The notes under the pieces: model-generated
Told to the model about the DNA's origin: nothing
The model's database searches: none
The model's input: only the letters and a program-made list of their open reading frames with translations
Position numbers and translations under genes: made by a program
Assembly: GCA_903932805.1 (NCBI GenBank)
Contig: CAIZHO010000051.1
Location: 1-11,547, forward strand
DNA length: 11,547 bases
Direction of reading: 5' to 3'
DNA from: an uncultured Roseiflexaceae bacterium
Lineage (GTDB): Bacteria > Chloroflexota > Chloroflexia > Chloroflexales > Roseiflexaceae
In this document: positions 1-7,232 of the stretch, one piece after another
Position numbering within the stretch: position 1 is the first letter of the stretch
How the letters are laid out: each line of letters starts with the position of its first letter

Positions 1-79
1 ATAACTCAGCTGCGTGCGTTGAGTGCTGCCAATTGAACAGAATGGACCCCACGAGCAAGAGGCACAGTATGTATCGCAT
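1..79 (-). CDS. Exported protein, N-terminal signal peptide only (cut by window edge)
   Basis: Reading the minus strand from the ATG at 79-77 gives 26 codons that stay open to the window edge. The peptide starts MRYILCLLLVGSILF and continues through NWQHSTHAAEL: a short basic start, a leucine-rich core and a plausible signal peptidase I site after THA. A TAGGAG ribosome site lies about six bases before the ATG and includes the stop codon of the upstream gene, so the two genes are probably translationally coupled. The mature protein lies outside the window and its function cannot be told. Its start resembles that of the upstream neighbour (M-x-R/Y, then a hydrophobic core), so both may be exported proteins of one operon. 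The signal peptide call is fairly firm; everything beyond it is unknown. Confidence 0.6.
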   Translation of the reverse strand, partial: MRYILCLLLVGSILFNWQHSTHAAEL

Positions 80-87
80 GGCGACTC

Positions 88-882
88 CTACGAGTACAGA
101 ATGACGATCATGCCCCAGGTAGTTTCTGAAGAATATGTCTGCACGAGACTGCCATCAGTGAGGTCAGAAGATATGTCTGCGTAACCAAAACCAGACGGAT
201 ATAGAATTTCTTTTGAGCCAATATTGAAGCCGTATAAGTAGCTGGCGGCATACAACATTAAAGACTTTTCATAATACGTGTATGAACTGGGCAACCTCAG
301 TCGCGGGTCTTGACTATTCTTGAAGTATATAACAAGCATCTTTGTCGCACTGGGATGCGCGAAATTGTAGTATGACTTTGCACTGAAACTCTGGGCGATT
401 TTCGCTCCCACGGCATCGATGGCAAGTGACAGCTTCGTGCTCCCGCCGACGATTTGGTGTTTTTCATTCAATGCATAGGCAGTCATCCATTCTTTGGGGT
501 AGTAGGCCAGGATCCAACCCGTCCGATGCACCAAAACATGCACGTCCCAACTTGCATCGTACCCACTAATGGGAACGAGGCCGATGATGTAATCGGTGGT
601 GTGTGATTCGACGCCCTTGGTGAATGCTTTTCTGGCATTGGTCAAATTAATCGTCGTCGCCGATTTGACATAGGCAGACATCCCGGCTTCGTTGCTGATA
701 TCCTCGATCGCACGGGCACTTCGCTCATCACTGGCCATGGCCCGTTCGAGCAACCACGGTTTGCTGAGCGCTGCCGCTCCATCTGCTTCATCACTCGGAG
801 CAGTTGTGTTCGGACGTACCATACCAACGAGCAGATTTGCTCCTAACAACAGCACCACGACCCATACTGCATAGCGTGACAT
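88..882 (-). CDS. Exported protein of unknown function, 264 aa
   Basis: The protein begins MSRYAVWVVVLLLGANLLVG, a signal peptide or N-terminal anchor (residues 4-21), followed by a short polar linker and a globular region. The start is set by a strong AGGAGG ribosome site five bases upstream. The body has blocks such as HRTGWILAYYPK, LSLAIDAVGAKI, KSYYNFAHPSATKML and YTYYEKSL, spaced along about 180 residues. From memory, similar blocks (GWIxAYxPK, then YYxFxxPxA, then YE+S) recur in exported Chloroflexota proteins of unknown role; this could not be checked. No catalytic motif is visible. It ends 9 bases before the next minus-strand gene, so the two look like an operon. The region looks slightly more AT-rich than the plus-strand genes to its right, so it may have a separate history. 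Confidence 0.75.
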   Translation of the reverse strand: MSRYAVWVVVLLLGANLLVGMVRPNTTAPSDEADGAAALSKPWLLERAMASDERSARAIEDISNEAGMSAYVKSATTINLTNARKAFTKGVESHTTDYIIGLVPISGYDASWDVHVLVHRTGWILAYYPKEWMTAYALNEKHQIVGGSTKLSLAIDAVGAKIAQSFSAKSYYNFAHPSATKMLVIYFKNSQDPRLRLPSSYTYYEKSLMLYAASYLYGFNIGSKEILYPSGFGYADISSDLTDGSLVQTYSSETTWGMIVILYS

Positions 883-884
883 AC

Positions 885-909
885 CTACCTCCTCTGTCTA
901 CCTCCTCTG
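885..909 (-). repeat. Tandem duplicate of the Shine-Dalgarno block
   Basis: The 12-mer CTACCTCCTCTG occurs at 885-896 and again, identically, at 898-909, one base apart. Read on the minus strand this places two AGGAGG ribosome-binding sequences in a row ahead of the exported-protein start at 882, one about 5 and one about 18 bases from the ATG. Only the nearer one has normal spacing. It may be a chance duplication or a standby site for ribosome loading. Confidence 0.7.
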
Positions 910-939
910 AGTAAACACGATGATGGACGCCGTGTGCAC

Positions 940-972
940 GTAATTTGTAACAAGATTTCTATTGTCAATAAT
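940..972. promoter_or_regulatory. Possible overlapping divergent promoters
   Basis: This lies in the 187-base region between the divergent genes starting at 882 (minus) and 1070 (plus). On the minus strand a perfect TTGACA (968-963) is followed 17 bases later by a weak -10, AATTAC (945-940). On the plus strand TTGTAA (945-950) is followed after 16 bases by AATAAT (967-972), five of six matches to TATAAT. The two would overlap and could exclude each other. The plus-strand 5' leader would be about 90 bases. Assigned by eye only, so weak. Confidence 0.3.
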
Positions 973-1069
973 GCAGGCATTGGGAGCGGTAACTTTTTTG
1001 TTAAAAACACCAAATCCGCACGACACAAATCCCGCTACTGTAGAGACAGCCGATAGCGGGGGGTGCGTG

Positions 1070-2533
1070 ATGCTCAGTCGTCTCTTGATTGTGATTGGAG
1101 TGGTCTTTGTGGTGGTGGGGATGATCCTCCGCCCCACGCGCCCCGAACGTGTTGTCCCAACAGCGCAGACCGACACTCCGCCTCCGACTGCGACTGTCAG
1201 CGCAGCGGCAGACAATGCCAATAATGGCCAGCCGACAGCAACGGCCCAACCGACCACACTCCCGGTTATCTACGAACAACCGCCGCTCGAAATTGTCCTC
1301 TGGCATGATCCGTTCGAAAACCAAGCAAGCGGGTGGGAGCAACGCTACGAAGTCCCCTATCAGTACACCGATGGCAGACTCGTCTCTTGGAACGGCTATC
1401 AAAACGGCACCTACGCGTTTATGCTCAATGGGCGACCATCAGTCAGCGGTGAAATCGCACCAGCCCTATGGGATTTTAATGGTGCGTACCGATTGCCTGC
1501 CTACCCCTACAGGGTCCGTGCCGATGTATCGGTCCATCCCGCCGGCAATGCAATGTTGTTGCTCGACTATGCCGGGAGCTACACCGATATCAACAGCGGC
1601 GATGGCATCGCTGTGGTGTGGGGCCAAAACGACGGATTTTCGTACAACGTAGTCGACACCTGGGACCTCACGGTCTACGAGTTCCACTCGGGTCGTACCT
1701 GGACCTTGGGTTGTAGTGCTGAGGGTGCCACCGTGCCGCCGGGCATCATTTCGCGCGCGGTGGTCGATGTAGATCAGACACAGCTCAATGTGACGCTGTA
1801 TACCGCTGACACGCGGGCGTATCAAACAACCTGCGCCCGCATTTACAGCGGCGCAGAAAGCACACCGCGTTCGCTGGGGATTGGGTCAGTCTATCCACGC
1901 CCCGCAATCCCCACCAACGACTACAACCTTCTGGCCTTTCAAGATATCTACCTGATGCAACTCAACCAATTTGTGCCTGCACAGCCGAGTACGGGAACCA
2001 GCCAAGAAGTGCTTTTTGGTTGTACAGCGAACTGGCAAGGCGGCTACACGGCCGAGGACATGGCAGTTCCTGCGATTCCCATTGCTGTGGTGTTGAGCGA
2101 CCGGACGGATTGTTCCAACCCGTATCGCAGTTATGCATCAGATTTCCCCGGTTACGGGCCAGAACGCGTCGCCATGCAACAACCAGAACAACTCATCGGC
2201 TCGTGGTACTGCGGCAGCGAAGCACCGTCTTCGCGTTTTTCGATCCGGCCAGAGAATGACTACCTCCGCATGCTCATTGATAACGAACTGTTCTATGTGT
2301 TTGCCGCAGCGAACATCGAGTCGAATGTCTTGTTTTCCGATACGAACGCTATCCCCTTTGGATACGTGGTCACGGATACTCCGACCGGTGGCAATCGGTT
2401 GACGTTCCAGCCCGTCGACTTCGTCTCGATTGGTGATGGTATTGGTGTCTTTGATCAACAACGCTATTTCTTCACGTTTGACGGGACACGCATCTACACC
2501 AACTGGAATGCCCGCGACTGCCAGCGCGAATAA
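1070..2533 (+). CDS. Membrane-anchored extracytoplasmic protein with two beta domains, 487 aa
   Basis: The chosen ATG at 1070 starts the peptide MLSRLLIVIGVVFVVVGMIL, an uncleaved-looking signal anchor with basic residues on both flanks. An upstream in-frame start at 962 would add 36 residues without membrane character and is unlikely. GGGGGG lies seven or so bases before the ATG. After the helix comes a Thr/Pro/Ala linker (about 28-65). Residues about 75-300 begin with a DPFENQASGWEQ block, a pattern seen at the start of concanavalin/laminin-G-like domains in Chloroflexota exported proteins. Residues about 315-487 form a second Trp- and Cys-containing domain with LIGSWYCGS and a C-terminal TRIYTNWN block, perhaps a small beta barrel. 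No enzyme motif is seen. It precedes the WXG operon on the same strand after a 130-base gap. Its helix shares a Gly-x6-Gly pattern with three operon proteins, so it may belong to the same system, but separate transcription is possible. Confidence 0.75.
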   Translation: MLSRLLIVIGVVFVVVGMILRPTRPERVVPTAQTDTPPPTATVSAAADNANNGQPTATAQPTTLPVIYEQPPLEIVLWHDPFENQASGWEQRYEVPYQYTDGRLVSWNGYQNGTYAFMLNGRPSVSGEIAPALWDFNGAYRLPAYPYRVRADVSVHPAGNAMLLLDYAGSYTDINSGDGIAVVWGQNDGFSYNVVDTWDLTVYEFHSGRTWTLGCSAEGATVPPGIISRAVVDVDQTQLNVTLYTADTRAYQTTCARIYSGAESTPRSLGIGSVYPRPAIPTNDYNLLAFQDIYLMQLNQFVPAQPSTGTSQEVLFGCTANWQGGYTAEDMAVPAIPIAVVLSDRTDCSNPYRSYASDFPGYGPERVAMQQPEQLIGSWYCGSEAPSSRFSIRPENDYLRMLIDNELFYVFAAANIESNVLFSDTNAIPFGYVVTDTPTGGNRLTFQPVDFVSIGDGIGVFDQQRYFFTFDGTRIYTNWNARDCQRE

Positions 2534-2663
2534 CACGGTGCTCCGACTCTGTGAGAGATTTGGTGTTTTTTCCTAATCGGTAGTCTTTTTTGCGAATTGG
2601 GAATATTTACCAAATACGAGCGTTGACATCCCGCGTACGATGCAGGGAATCAAGGAGGACTCT
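2534..2663 (+). promoter_or_regulatory. 130-base leader before the WXG operon
   Basis: This non-coding gap is the only one in 1070-10325 long enough for a promoter. It has two T6 runs (2566-2571, 2586-2591); the first follows a tiny CTCT-GTG-AGAG stem and could end the upstream transcript weakly. An AT-rich stretch (2590-2618) and a perfect TTGACA (2623-2628) follow, but no convincing -10 sits at proper distance from TTGACA. A promoter for the ten-gene run is therefore likely to lie here but cannot be placed. Confidence 0.4.
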
Positions 2664-2930
2664 ATGACCAATGTACACATCGACGTCGCTGCAGTACGCG
2701 AATTCTCAGCATCAATGAGCGCCCGTATGCGCAATCTCGAAAAGCAAGCGGCAGATTTGAAGTCTGTCCAAGTCCGTTTGGCGCAGAGCTGGGCAGACGA
2801 CCAATACATGGCCTTCTACGACGATGCGCGCCGGATGGTCAGCCTGCTCGAAGAAGTCGTGCGGGAATGTGAGTATGAACGGAAACGCCTCGATGCCATT
2901 GCCGATGCGGCTGAGCGCATCACCTATTAA
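2664..2930 (+). CDS. WXG100-like small helical protein (W-x-D type), 88 aa
   Basis: The ATG at 2664 follows a full AAGGAGGA ribosome site (2652-2659), the best in the window; the upstream ATG at 2640 lacks one. The 88 residues are almost entirely helical, with a break at S42-W43-A44-D45, followed by Q47, Y48 and F51. Length (about 100 aa in the family), charge pattern and a mid-sequence W-x-G-like turn fit the ESAT-6/WXG100 helical hairpin of type VII secretion; here Asp replaces Gly. No C-terminal YxxxD/E export signal is found. The next gene, 11 bases away, encodes a protein of similar size with the same motif at the same residue numbers, so the two probably form a heterodimer, as EsxA/EsxB do. 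The first gene of the run, it probably sets expression. Family membership is inferred from motif and context, not from a search. Confidence 0.75.
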   Translation: MTNVHIDVAAVREFSASMSARMRNLEKQAADLKSVQVRLAQSWADDQYMAFYDDARRMVSLLEEVVRECEYERKRLDAIADAAERITY

Positions 2931-2941
2931 CGAGGATCGAT

Positions 2942-3220
2942 ATGACACAACGCATCAATGACTATGCCGCACTCTATAGCGCAGCCCATGATTTGGCGCA
3001 CATCGGCGAAGAGTCTGTGCTGCAGATGAACTGGCTGATTGGTGAAGCAAATGCGCTTGGGAGCAGCTGGAGTGATGCGCAGTACGCGCGTTTTCAAGAG
3101 CGTATGGAAGAGTACCGCGATGGTATCGCAGCGTTCGCCCAAAAAAACATCGCGACCTGTGAAGCGGTTGTTGCAACGGCCAAGAAAATCGAAACCTATC
3201 TTGCGACCCTCGACGGTTAA
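2942..3220 (+). CDS. Second WXG100-like small helical protein (W-x-D type), 92 aa
   Basis: The ATG at 2942 has an ACGAGGA ribosome site just upstream. The 92-residue protein is helical with a central turn S42-W43-S44-D45, then Q47, Y48 and F51. This S-W-x-D-x-Q-Y-x-x-F pattern lies at exactly the residue numbers found in the preceding protein, although the flanking sequences have diverged. The arrangement matches tandem Esx gene pairs of type VII systems, whose products pair as an antiparallel four-helix bundle and are exported together. The ending KKIETYLATLDG lacks a strict YxxxD/E signal: the Asp is five residues after Tyr. It is 15 bases before the next gene. Whether it is exported, a chaperone or a structural component cannot be told from sequence. 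Confidence 0.75.
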   Translation: MTQRINDYAALYSAAHDLAHIGEESVLQMNWLIGEANALGSSWSDAQYARFQERMEEYRDGIAAFAQKNIATCEAVVATAKKIETYLATLDG

Positions 3221-3235
3221 GAAAGAGGTACGCAC

Positions 3236-3679
3236 ATGACGAGTCGCTCCATCCAATCGCTCGATTCGCTGACTTCGTTGTATATCGCCGTGCCTGCACT
3301 GCCCGAGCGGCTCGCAGCGCGTATTCGCACGGTCGAAGATCAGTTTTCTGCACTCACCAACCAATACACCCTTCGTGTCAGTGCAGTCCAAAAATCTGCG
3401 GCTACTGCACTCGAGCGTATCGAACATTTGCGCAATTGCGGGTGTTCCGACGATTGTTCATGCGCCGAGCAATATGCACGCCAGGCCAGTGCGATACAGC
3501 AACGCCAAGACCGGGCAATCGGTGCACTCGATGAGATCTATGCGCCCGTAGCCCAACGCATGCACAACACGCCACTACATACCGCACTGCAGCAGGTCGA
3601 ATCTGAGGTGCCGCGCTACGAACACGGTTTGCGTGGGCTGGTAGAGGCCGCGAAGCTCTATCTCGGTGCAGGAGACTAG
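3236..3679 (+). CDS. Helical protein with a CxC-x3-CxC cluster, 147 aa
   Basis: I do not recognise this family. The ATG at 3236 follows an AAGAGG ribosome site. The protein appears fully helical, with heptad-like regions at about residues 23-66 and 77-110, has no Trp and has no membrane segment or signal peptide. Between the two long helices sits C68-G-C70-S-D-D-C74-S-C76, the only cysteines in the protein. The cluster could bind a metal or form disulfides that clamp a helical hairpin. By position (third of the run, between the WXG pair and the ATPase) and by its long hairpin, it could be a larger relative of the WXG proteins, a chaperone or an adaptor. It ends two bases before the next start codon. 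Coding status is secure from ribosome site, spacing and composition; function is unknown. Confidence 0.65.
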   Translation: MTSRSIQSLDSLTSLYIAVPALPERLAARIRTVEDQFSALTNQYTLRVSAVQKSAATALERIEHLRNCGCSDDCSCAEQYARQASAIQQRQDRAIGALDEIYAPVAQRMHNTPLHTALQQVESEVPRYEHGLRGLVEAAKLYLGAGD

Positions 3680-3681
3680 CC

Positions 3682-3882
3682 ATGGACACGCACCAATTAC
3701 AGGCACTGTTGGATGCTGCCGGGCTCGATCCATTGTTGTATCGCGACGTGGTTGCTCCACTCGATATGATGCGCCGCCACGAAGAAGTCATCGATACAGA
3801 GACGACGTTGCTCAGTGACATGATCAACCGCGCCCAGGATGACCTCGCACATTTGCCCGATATGTTTGAATCAGCCGACTAG
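3682..3882 (+). CDS. Small acidic helical protein, 66 aa
   Basis: The gene starts two bases after the previous stop, with an AGGAG ribosome site (3670-3674) inside the end of that gene, and ends 17 bases before the ATPase. The product is acidic and probably helical, with a Leu/Asp-rich first half (HQLQALLDAAGLDPLLYRDV) and a second half of the kind DTETTLLSDMINRAQDDLAHL. It has no Cys, Trp, membrane segment or known motif. Tight packing between the Cys-cluster protein and the ATPase suggests a small adaptor or a regulatory subunit of the same complex. The position recalls small accessory genes of type VII loci such as YukD, but no ubiquitin-like fold is apparent, so that link is not claimed. 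Confidence 0.6.
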   Translation: MDTHQLQALLDAAGLDPLLYRDVVAPLDMMRRHEEVIDTETTLLSDMINRAQDDLAHLPDMFESAD

Positions 3883-3899
3883 CACGGGGGTAGCACTGC

Positions 3900-6800
3900 A
3901 TGTTTGGGAACATGAAACGTCTGCGGGAAAATATCGTGCATACCGTCGCCCAACTCGTCGAACACGTCGCCTATGGCCAGCAGCTCAATGACAAGCTGGT
4001 CACCAAAATAGAGGCTGATCGCACTGCCGCAATAGCCGCTACCGAAGCAGCCTTTGCCCAAAAAGAACAAGCACTCCGCGCACAACGGCAAGAACTCGCC
4101 GCACAGGTCAAGCACGTGTTGGATTCGATCCAACGGAAAGCGCCGCTGAGTGGCCTAGATTACGCACACACGCTCTGGCAGCGACCCGAATGGTCAACAT
4201 GGAATTCTGCCGATAACCGCGGGCTCAAACCCGAAGACCGCAAAAATACACCGCGGGAGTTTTTTCAAACGGTGTTTACGCAAGAAAACCGCCTCACCGA
4301 CTATGTGCTTTTTGGGTCGGCCCATCCGCACCCCAGTGCACCACACATGCCCGTGTATTTTAGCCCTGCACACCACCATAATCTCGTCATCACCACGCAG
4401 CATCCCGACAAATCGACCGCGTATGATTTTGTATATTCGCTGACACTCCGCCTGTTAACTGCTGGGCGCCCCGGGAGCGTCAATTTGCTCATGATTGACC
4501 CGGTCAAACTCGGTGAGAAGCTCGGGACCTTTTCGACGGCTTTTCGCGAACTCCCGCGCATCAAGTCATTGATCCAAGGTGGACTTGCACTCACCGAAGA
4601 GCGCCAAATCGAAGATGAATTGGTGCAATTACGCACGCGCATCGCCGAAATTGTGCAGACCATGGGTGATAATTATGCCTCGCTTGAGGCCTTTAATCAG
4701 GCATCGAACGACATCCAAGAGCCGTACCGGATCCTCGTCATACGTGATTTCCCCAAGTCCTTTTCGAAGAACTCGGTCGATAAACTCGTCAGTATCATGA
4801 GCTCCGGTCCGAAATGTGGTGTCTACACGATCTTGCATATCGATGAGTCGGTGACCCGGAGCGATCCCAATTTGGTCGCTCGTGGCCAACAACTGACTGC
4901 GGCAGAGCTCGTCGAACATTACTACAAATCAAAGTTCGACATAAGCCGCAATCAACTCGTGGCCGGTGGCATTTTGCTCGAGCAGATACACGACAAGCCC
5001 GAATACTTTCGCATGTCTCTTTCTGACGATATACAACAGAGTGCCACCACCAGTGTCGCGTCTGACCTGTTGCACACGCTGTCGACAGTACCAATCAAGC
5101 TCTTGGAGTTGCCGACCAGCGACGTCGCAACTAATGTGGTCAACTCTATCGCCACCCTGCATGCCCAAGGTGACACGGTGGCCATTCCCATCCCAGAGGT
5201 CCCTCCGACTCAATGGTGGAAATCCCAGAGTACGCAAGCGCTGTCGGTGGATGTCGGCACTGCATCACGCGCTGATAAGATGATTTTTGAGCTCTCCGAT
5301 GCCGTGGTGAATGGTCTGATCGTTGGGCGTATTGGCTCGGGCAAGACGAATCTGTTGCATGTCATCATCCAGCAGCTCTGTACCAAATATAGCCCTGCAG
5401 AGCTGGTGCTCTATCTTATTGACCTCAAACAGGCCGAATTCCATTCGTATGGGCACAACAAATTGCCGCATGCCCGGGTGGTTGCGTCCAAGACCGACCG
5501 TGCGTTTTGTCTCAATGTGCTCCAAGATGTACACCTCGAAGTCGAGCGTCGCAATGCGATGTTCACCCAGGCGGCCAATGAACACCGCAAGACGATTGTC
5601 AACCTTGCGCAATATCGCGAGGTCACGGGGCAGGCATTGCCACAGCTCGTACTCATCGCAGATGAATTCACCGTATTGTTTAGCATCGACGACAAAATCA
5701 CCGCTGAAGCACGCCGTTTGATTGAACAGATTGCCAAACTCGGGCGGTCATCGGGGATTCACCTTATTTTGGCAACCCAGGCATTGCAACACAGCACGTT
5801 GAGTGCGTCGATACGCGATCAATTTGTGATGCGTATTGCCCTGATGTGTGACGACAACACCATCGAGACATTGTTCGGTACCCACAACAAACTCGCCCGG
5901 ACCCTCAAACGTCGGGGCGAAGCGATTTTTAACTATGCTGCCGGCAGTGAGGATGGCAATCGCCGTGCGCAGGTATACATCCAACATGCCGACACGCCGA
6001 AGTACATCGGTGCGTTGCGCGCACACGCAACGAGCACTGCAACCGATATACGCACACCGATGGTGTTCGAAGGCAACATCACGAGTTCTGTGTATGATCA
6101 TCCACTCTTTGCGGCATCCAAGCCAGGATCGGCGATACGTGGTCGTGATCTCAAGTGTTACTTTGGTCAAGAGCTGACCCTCGCAAACACCCATGTCTCT
6201 ACCGCGTTGTCCGATGCGACTGCCGACAATGTGATCATCATGGCCGCAAAATCATATGAAAAATACGTCAGTGAGTTTTTGTTGTCGCTCCTCTCGTTGT
6301 TCCCAAAGCAGTTTCAATCCGATGTATTGCACCTCAATGTCTATGACAGCACGTATTCTGCTGATACCGACACCTGGCGGATAGCACCGTTTTTGCCCAA
6401 GATTGCCGACACCATCAATGATGTCCGAGATACGTGCCTCGAAGAAATCGTTCGGCTGGCGGATCTTGTCTACAGCCGCGAGCAGAGCGGGGCACCGGTG
6501 ACGTCGATTGAGGTCTTTGTCTGTGCAGGTGTCCCACGAAATCTGCAAAATCCCGTGCGGCTGACCCAGCGCACGGCGACGACCGCGTCATTCTCGGCGA
6601 CGCAACCACCGCCGCCTGCCCCTGCGGTGCCTCTTGGTATCGACACTCCGTTCCCACCTGATTCAGAAGAAGCTGCGAAGCGCCGGGCAATCATTGCCGA
6701 AATCATGGGGGGCATGAGTCCCGTGGCGGTCGAAGGGATCGCGGTCAAAAGCCCCATTCCACGGACGCCTGATGCGTCCGCATCGGCATTGCTCGACGCG

Positions 6801-7232
6801 TTTCGACAGGGGTATGGTGGTGAACAAGCCAGCAAAACAGCGACCGGACCTGCGTTGGATATGTCTGGTGCTCCCTCACGCCAGAATACGACGTATAGCA
6901 AATTGCTCGCGTATATCCTCGAAAACGGTCCGGCCATGCGTGTCCACACCATTCTGTGGATGGATGGATTGAATACGCTCCAGAATACCTTGGGGAGCAG
7001 CCGAACGGTCGTCGATCAGTTGTTTAACACGCGGGTGTTGTTCCCCATGAGCATGAACGATGCCAGTCGGTTCTGTGAATCCGATGCAAAAGCAGTCGAT
7101 GCGTTCCAACCAATCAATCAGCTCGGCGGCTGGAACGAACCACGCGTGCTGGTCTATGATCGCGCCCAAAATGTCGCAACGATTGTGCGACCGTACGGCG
7201 CATATACCGAACACGAAAGTCACGCGCTATGA
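3900..7232 (+). CDS. Three-cassette FtsK/SpoIIIE-type ATPase, type VII (EccC/EssC)-like, 1110 aa
   Basis: Probable motor of the locus. The central cassette has a canonical Walker A, GRIGSGKT (476-483, K482), and Walker B, LVLIADE (583-589, D588 and E589), then the FtsK/SpoIIIE block LGRSSGIHLILATQ. Flanking cassettes are degenerate: around K171 the P-loop reads TTQHPDKST (glycines lost) and the B strand RILVIRDF (277-284); around K788 it reads MAAKSYEKY. The three lysines lie 311 and 306 residues apart, as expected of tandem cassettes. Residues about 5-80 look coiled-coil; about 900-970 is a Pro-rich linker. EccC and EssC have the same three-cassette plan but are longer (about 1300-1500 aa), with two N-terminal membrane helices and, in EssC, FHA domains; neither is seen here. 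GGGGG lies nine bases before the ATG; ATG 3912 is a weaker alternative. The stop overlaps the next start (ATGA). The FtsK-family call is firm; the type VII role rests on the adjacent WXG pair. Confidence 0.88.
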   Translation: MFGNMKRLRENIVHTVAQLVEHVAYGQQLNDKLVTKIEADRTAAIAATEAAFAQKEQALRAQRQELAAQVKHVLDSIQRKAPLSGLDYAHTLWQRPEWSTWNSADNRGLKPEDRKNTPREFFQTVFTQENRLTDYVLFGSAHPHPSAPHMPVYFSPAHHHNLVITTQHPDKSTAYDFVYSLTLRLLTAGRPGSVNLLMIDPVKLGEKLGTFSTAFRELPRIKSLIQGGLALTEERQIEDELVQLRTRIAEIVQTMGDNYASLEAFNQASNDIQEPYRILVIRDFPKSFSKNSVDKLVSIMSSGPKCGVYTILHIDESVTRSDPNLVARGQQLTAAELVEHYYKSKFDISRNQLVAGGILLEQIHDKPEYFRMSLSDDIQQSATTSVASDLLHTLSTVPIKLLELPTSDVATNVVNSIATLHAQGDTVAIPIPEVPPTQWWKSQSTQALSVDVGTASRADKMIFELSDAVVNGLIVGRIGSGKTNLLHVIIQQLCTKYSPAELVLYLIDLKQAEFHSYGHNKLPHARVVASKTDRAFCLNVLQDVHLEVERRNAMFTQAANEHRKTIVNLAQYREVTGQALPQLVLIADEFTVLFSIDDKITAEARRLIEQIAKLGRSSGIHLILATQALQHSTLSASIRDQFVMRIALMCDDNTIETLFGTHNKLARTLKRRGEAIFNYAAGSEDGNRRAQVYIQHADTPKYIGALRAHATSTATDIRTPMVFEGNITSSVYDHPLFAASKPGSAIRGRDLKCYFGQELTLANTHVSTALSDATADNVIIMAAKSYEKYVSEFLLSLLSLFPKQFQSDVLHLNVYDSTYSADTDTWRIAPFLPKIADTINDVRDTCLEEIVRLADLVYSREQSGAPVTSIEVFVCAGVPRNLQNPVRLTQRTATTASFSATQPPPPAPAVPLGIDTPFPPDSEEAAKRRAIIAEIMGGMSPVAVEGIAVKSPIPRTPDASASALLDAFRQGYGGEQASKTATGPALDMSGAPSRQNTTYSKLLAYILENGPAMRVHTILWMDGLNTLQNTLGSSRTVVDQLFNTRVLFPMSMNDASRFCESDAKAVDAFQPINQLGGWNEPRVLVYDRAQNVATIVRPYGAYTEHESHAL

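Noticed and set aside
962..1069. N-terminal extension of the 487-residue protein from the start at 962
   Set aside because: The added 36 residues would precede the signal anchor, lack a ribosome site and cover the candidate promoter region.
2623..2651. TTGACA at 2623-2628 as the -35 of the operon promoter
   Set aside because: The hexamer 17-18 bases on (GGAATC or GAATCA) is a poor -10, and the transcript would begin inside or next to the ribosome site.
4929..5237. Long minus-strand frames inside the ATPase gene, and similar ones at 2927-3427 and 5748-6194
   Set aside because: They are antisense shadows without ribosome sites or recognisable proteins, opposite a gene with clear FtsK or helical-protein features.
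3900..7232. ATPase as a conjugation or chromosome-segregation motor (TcpA, TraB or FtsK itself)
   Set aside because: Three tandem cassettes, no gamma DNA-binding domain at the C-terminus, no membrane helices, and no relaxase or other mobility genes nearby; the WXG pair fits type VII better.
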